From Rhodospirillales bacterium (GTDB lineage: Bacteria > Pseudomonadota > Gammaproteobacteria > Steroidobacterales > Rariloculaceae): DNA of 9,944 bases. Made by a program: the position numbers and the translations under genes. The stretch spans positions 1 through 9,944 of the forward strand of contig JAHEEO010000105.1 in NCBI GenBank assembly GCA_024640665.1, given 5' to 3'. Positions 7,881 to 9,944 of this stretch are shown one piece after another. Within the stretch, counting starts at the first letter, position 1. Each line of letters begins with the position of its first letter. The notes under the pieces were generated by a model. The model saw only the letters and a list, made by a program, of their open reading frames with translations, made no database searches and was not told where the DNA came from.

Positions 7881-8453
7881 CTACTCGGTAATTAGCTCGA
7901 CGCGCTCTATGATAATAGGCGTGACCGGCACGTTGTTGTCGAAAGGGCCGCCTCTGGAAGTGGCGCCATGGCCGATGGAGTCGATCACCTCCATGTCTGC
8001 TTCTTCGACGCTCCCAAACACGGCATATCCCCATCGCGTTGGGCGCGGGTTGAGATCGAGGTTGTCCGCCAGATTGATGTAGAACTGCGTCGTGCCTGAG
8101 TGCGGTTCATTGGAGCGTGCCAGACCGACAGTGCCGCGCATATTACTCAAGCCATTGCCCGACTCGTTGACTACGTCGGATTCCGTCGGCTTAAGTTCCA
8201 TGTCGGGTGTGTACCCGCCAGCCTGAGCTACGAAGCCCTGCACCACACGGTGAAAAATGGTGCCGACGTAGTGGCCGTTTTCGACGTTTTCCAGAAAGGC
8301 CGCAACGGTTAAAGGTGCACGACCCGGGTCAAGTCGAATTACGAACTCGCCGGCAGTGGTGACGACGCGAACGCGTGGATCAGACGAATTCTGTTGTGCT
8401 ATAGCCGATAGGGCTAGCAATGAGAGGCCTAAGCCAAGGAGGATTTGCTTCAT
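7881..8453 (-). CDS. ppiA: Periplasmic peptidyl-prolyl cis-trans isomerase, cyclophilin type (PpiA-like)
   Basis: Cyclophilins speed proline cis-trans isomerisation during folding. Starting at the ATG at 8453 gives 190 residues, beginning with a typical signal peptide: Lys2, a hydrophobic core at residues 4-16, and an AIA-QQ signal peptidase I site after Ala19. This points to the periplasm. The cyclophilin domain shows TIFHRVVQGFVAQAGG, containing the catalytic Arg, then NMRGTVGLAR, GTTQFYINLADN and GYAVFGSV. The domain resembles E. coli PpiA, with Phe or Tyr where eukaryotic cyclophilins have Trp. Upstream in-frame ATGs at 8474 and 8513 would put polar residues before the signal peptide, so they are less likely. 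A GGAA lies about nine bases before the chosen start. lpxH follows after five bases; in Pseudomonas the partner at this place is the cytoplasmic PpiB. Confidence 0.92.
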   Translation of the reverse strand: MKQILLGLGLSLLALSAIAQQNSSDPRVRVVTTAGEFVIRLDPGRAPLTVAAFLENVENGHYVGTIFHRVVQGFVAQAGGYTPDMELKPTESDVVNESGNGLSNMRGTVGLARSNEPHSGTTQFYINLADNLDLNPRPTRWGYAVFGSVEEADMEVIDSIGHGATSRGGPFDNNVPVTPIIIERVELITE

Positions 8454-8571
8454 TCGCGGTTTCCGCAATCGCATGACAGTCAGAATGATAGCTGGCCGGG
8501 CGGCAAAGGGCATAGCCTTTAAAGCGGCCTGCCGCCGGGGATTCTCGGCAGACCCGGCTCAGATCAGCCAA
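8454..8571 (-). other. folD-ppiA spacer
   Basis: This 118-base stretch between the folD stop and the ppiA start on the minus strand shows no gene. It contains one imperfectly placed inverted repeat (see the stem-loop at 8529-8551) and no convincing sigma-70 promoter, so it is unclear whether ppiA-lpxH is read through from folD. Confidence 0.4.
8529..8551 (-). terminator. Weak stem-loop after folD
   Basis: Two six-base arms, CTGCCG at 8529-8534 and CGGCAG at 8546-8551, can pair around an 11-base loop just downstream of folD. In the minus-strand direction only a short CTTT follows, not a real T-run, so this would be a poor intrinsic terminator. It is listed as a candidate only. Confidence 0.25.
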
Positions 8572-9498
8572 TTACTGGCTGCGGCCTTCAGCTGATTTGA
8601 CGGTATTGGCCATGAGCATGGCGATTGTCAGCGGACCCACGCCGCCCGGCACGGGCGTAATGGCCGCGGCAACATTTGCTACGTCGGGATGCACATCGCC
8701 AACTAGAACGGAACCGCGTTTCTCGAAAACGGCCATCCGGTTGGGGTGATTTTCGAAAATCTGCGCAGCCTGCGCGGCGTCAGTGACCGAGTTGATGCCC
8801 ACATCGACGACAACGGTACCTGGCGAAACATGTTCGGCTGTGATCATCGCAGGGCGGCCGATCGCCGCCACGAGGATGTCTGCCTGGCGGGTCATTGCCG
8901 CTAAATCCGGCGTGCGAGAATGGCAAATCGTCACGGTCGCATTCTGATGCAGCAACAGCATGGCCATCGGCTTGCCGACGATGTCTGAGCGACCGACGAC
9001 CACCGCGTGTTTGCCGGCCATTTCGATATCGGAACGCTGCAGCATTTCGATCACGCCGGCTGGCGTGCACGGCGCAAAGCCGGAGCGGTTTTGCGCAACA
9101 AGCCCCGCGGAGATCGGACTGAAGCCGTCGACGTCTTTACTTGGATGAATAGCATCGAAGACTTGTTGTTCGGCGGCATGACCGAGCGCTTTGGGCAGCG
9201 GAGACTGAACTAGAATTCCGTCACAGGCATCATCGGCGTTGTAGCGATTGACGACTTCGAGTACTTGTTCCAACGATGCGGAGCTGGGCAGGGTCTCGAG
9301 CGTGACCTTCATGCCGGCATCTTCTCCGGTTTTTAGTTTGCTTCGCACATAAACCTGCGAGGCTGGATCGTCCCCGACCAGCAGGATGACGAGGCCTGGT
9401 GGCCGGCCCAGTGACGCCTTAACCTGGCTGATTCGGTCTTTCAGTTCGTCGCGAATGGCTTGAGATATCGCCTTGCCGTCGATGATGCGTGCTGCCAT
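8572..9498 (-). CDS. folD: Bifunctional methylene-THF dehydrogenase / methenyl-THF cyclohydrolase (FolD)
   Basis: FolD oxidises 5,10-methylene-THF to methenyl-THF with NADP and hydrolyses it to 10-formyl-THF, the formyl donor for purine synthesis and for initiator tRNA. The sequence has the family blocks in order: YVRSKLKTGEDAG with the catalytic Lys54, DGILVQSPLP (residues 93-102) containing Gln98, KDVDGFSP, the dinucleotide-binding VVVGRSDIVGKPMAMLL, VTICHSRTPDL, and near the C-terminus TPVPGGVGPLTIAMLMANT. The 308-residue length is slightly longer than the 288 of E. coli. Ser99 sits where most relatives have Leu in VQLPLP. The ATG at 9498 is preceded by a modest GAG site. It is transcribed away from the tRNA cluster. 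The Pseudomonas chromosome also has folD next to tRNA genes. Confidence 0.97.
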   Translation of the reverse strand: MAARIIDGKAISQAIRDELKDRISQVKASLGRPPGLVILLVGDDPASQVYVRSKLKTGEDAGMKVTLETLPSSASLEQVLEVVNRYNADDACDGILVQSPLPKALGHAAEQQVFDAIHPSKDVDGFSPISAGLVAQNRSGFAPCTPAGVIEMLQRSDIEMAGKHAVVVGRSDIVGKPMAMLLLHQNATVTICHSRTPDLAAMTRQADILVAAIGRPAMITAEHVSPGTVVVDVGINSVTDAAQAAQIFENHPNRMAVFEKRGSVLVGDVHPDVANVAAAITPVPGGVGPLTIAMLMANTVKSAEGRSQ

Positions 9499-9530
9499 TG
9501 TTTTCTACTCGCTGTGCCGAAGGAGCGCGG

Positions 9531-9560
9531 ATTCTCTCATGGGGGTTCGCGCGGGCTCAA
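9531..9560 (-). promoter_or_regulatory. Candidate folD promoter
   Basis: On the minus strand TTGAGC (complement of 9555-9560) and GAGAAT (complement of 9531-9536) stand 18 bases apart, each four or more matches to the sigma-70 hexamers. Transcription would begin about 25 bases before the folD ATG. This is a pattern match by eye only. Confidence 0.3.
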
Positions 9561-9636
9561 GCGCCAGGAGCGGTAAATAGCCCACCACTTCGACGGCGAA
9601 GGATGCAGATTTCCTGGGCATTGACGAAAACAGTGT

Positions 9637-9665
9637 TTGACGGTACGCCGCGGCGCCCATAACAT
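9637..9665 (+). promoter_or_regulatory. Candidate tRNA cluster promoter
   Basis: TTGACG at 9637-9642 (five of six matches to the -35 consensus) and TAACAT at 9660-9665 (four of six to -10) are exactly 17 bases apart, and transcription would begin about 28 bases before tRNA-Pro. A second TTGACG at 9621-9626 has no matching -10. This is the best promoter-like pair in the window and is placed correctly for a stable-RNA operon. Confidence 0.5.
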
Positions 9666-9699
9666 CACGTCCCAAGCGGTGCGCGTGGCGTGCTGTGTT

Positions 9700-9776
9700 C
9701 GGGGCATGGCGCAGTCTGGTAGCGCATCTGTTTTGGGAACAGAGGGTCGGGGGTTCAAATCCCTCTGCCCCGACCA
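9700..9776 (+). tRNA. tRNA-Pro (anticodon UGG)
   Basis: A complete 77-base tRNA with an encoded CCA end. The acceptor stem pairs CGGGGCA (9700-9706) with TGCCCCG (9766-9772), followed by A and CCA at 9773-9776. The D arm carries GCGC pairing with GCGC around a loop with the conserved GG. The anticodon stem TCTGT/ACAGA closes a seven-base loop TTTGGGA, which gives anticodon TGG (9733-9735), reading CCN proline codons with a modified U34. The T arm holds GGTTCAAAT. The overall sequence is close to E. coli tRNA-Pro(UGG). The next tRNA begins 14 bases later, so the two are probably cut from one transcript. Confidence 0.97.
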
Positions 9777-9790
9777 TTTTATTAGCGTTG

Positions 9791-9825
9791 GCGCCCGTAG
9801 CTCAACCGGATAGAGCACCGGCCTT
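9791..9825 (+). tRNA. 5' exon of an intron-split tRNA, probably tRNA-Arg(UCU); gene runs off the right edge
   Basis: The stretch has the full 5' half of a tRNA: acceptor strand GCGCCCG (9791-9797), TA at positions 8-9, D stem GCTC/GAGC with GG in the loop, base 26 A, and the 5' anticodon strand CCGGC followed by C32-U33-U34. No matching 3' anticodon strand GCCGG follows where it should, and the sequence turns into group I intron structure instead. The 5' half resembles bacterial tRNA-Arg with anticodon UCU (same GCGCCC start, AGCTC..GGATAGAGC and CCTTC loop start). Only U34 of the anticodon is in the exon if the splice site is after 9825, so the amino acid is inferred. It shares a transcript with tRNA-Pro just upstream. 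Confidence 0.85.
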
Positions 9826-9944
9826 CAACTATAGGAGCCTTCGGTGGGAACGATTGGAACTGCCGAAGTGGACCGCACTGTAACGGGGAAACCTTAGCGG
9901 GTAAGGCCGATGGCAATCCCGTGGAAACCGGCGTCGCATGGCGG
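9826..9944 (+). ncRNA. Group I intron, 5' portion, inside tRNA anticodon loop (truncated by window end)
   Basis: Group I introns fold into a ribozyme that removes itself from RNA. P1: exon CTT (9823-9825) plus C9826 pairs with GGAG (9834-9837), with a U-G wobble at U9825, so the 5' splice site is placed after 9825. P2: CTTCGG (9839-9844) pairs perfectly with CCGAAG (9863-9868). P4: ACGGGG (9883-9888) pairs with TCCCGT (9917-9922). Between the P4 strands lie AAA, then CC (9892-9893) pairing with GG (9912-9913) as P5, then CAA, the same J4/5 and J5/4 layout as in the Azoarcus tRNA-Ile intron. CCTTAG and ATGG flank a small CGG/CCG stem in P5, recalling a tetraloop-receptor position. The P3, P7 and P9 partners, guanosine site and 3' splice site are beyond the window. 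No endonuclease ORF is visible in the part seen. Confidence 0.82.

Larger units (their letters stand above)
9499..9699 (+). other. Divergent non-coding region between folD and the tRNA cluster
   Basis: This 201-base stretch holds no gene. Open frames crossing it on the minus strand continue through the tRNA and are artefacts. It contains candidate promoters facing both ways, described separately. Confidence 0.6.

Noticed and set aside
7876..8034. 53-residue N-terminal extension of LpxH from an ATG at 8034
   Set aside because: It lies entirely over the cyclophilin gene in another frame, is Arg-rich, and the GTG at 7875 puts all metal ligands at the E. coli LpxH residue numbers.
9505..9818. 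Minus-strand open frames across the tRNA region, with sequences such as GAEGFEPPTLCSQNRC
   Set aside because: These are the reverse translation of tRNA-Pro. The GFEPPT-type peptide is a familiar artefact of antisense tRNA frames, and the frames have no ribosome binding site or family match.
9791..9865. An intact second tRNA with anticodon UCA (selenocysteine or suppressor type)
   Set aside because: After CTTCA no bases pair with the CCGGC stem strand, there is no T arm at the right distance, and the 5' half does not resemble tRNA-Sec. The intron reading explains the sequence.
9695..9883. Plus-strand open frame over both tRNAs (contains VGGSNPSAP and PVAQPDRAP)
   Set aside because: This is forward translation of tRNA sequence, another recurring false protein in databases.
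1..9944. CRISPR array, insertion sequence, prophage or toxin-antitoxin pair
   Set aside because: No spaced direct repeats, transposase-like protein, terminal inverted repeats or small paired genes could be seen; apart from the kinase and the intron the window is housekeeping.

Overview
The window looks like chromosomal DNA from a Gammaproteobacterium of moderate GC content. The main support is gene order. The run truA, accD, folC, a dedD-like SPOR gene, cvpA, purF matches the E. coli and Pseudomonas arrangement. The lpxH, cyclophilin and folD genes next to a tRNA cluster resemble the Pseudomonas folD/tRNA neighbourhood. LpxH also points to a Gram-negative organism that makes lipid A. The exact genus cannot be read from the sequence.

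Layout. Positions 25-5890 (+) hold six genes with gaps of 3 to 60 bases, probably one or two operons: truA (tRNA pseudouridine), accD (fatty acid synthesis), folC (folate polyglutamylation), a membrane-anchored SPOR protein, cvpA (inner membrane) and purF (first step of purine synthesis). Positions 5945-7153 (+) hold a fusion of an apparently phosphorylation-dead receiver domain and a Ser/Thr protein kinase. It ends tail to tail with the minus-strand genes, both stops lying in one CTAG. Positions 9498-7150 (-) hold folD, a secreted cyclophilin (ppiA-like) and lpxH, the last two almost certainly cotranscribed. A 201-base non-coding divergent region (9499-9699) leads to a tRNA cluster on the + strand: a complete tRNA-Pro(UGG), then the 5' exon of an Arg-like tRNA that breaks off inside the anticodon loop.

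The most striking feature is at the right edge. The sequence after the tRNA 5' exon (9826-9944) has the hallmarks of a self-splicing group I intron: a short P1 with a U-G wobble at the splice site, a perfect P2 stem, and a P4/P5 core (AAACC ... ATGGCAA) closely resembling the Azoarcus tRNA-Ile intron. The window ends inside the intron, so the catalytic 3' half, the 3' exon and the full anticodon are not visible.

Functionally, purF, folC and folD connect through one-carbon metabolism: FolD makes 10-formyl-THF used in purine synthesis, and FolC retains folates in the cell. accD and lpxH serve fatty acid and lipid A synthesis. truA and the tRNA genes serve translation. The rest is housekeeping. 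The receiver-kinase fusion and the intron-bearing tRNA are the accessory elements that stand out.
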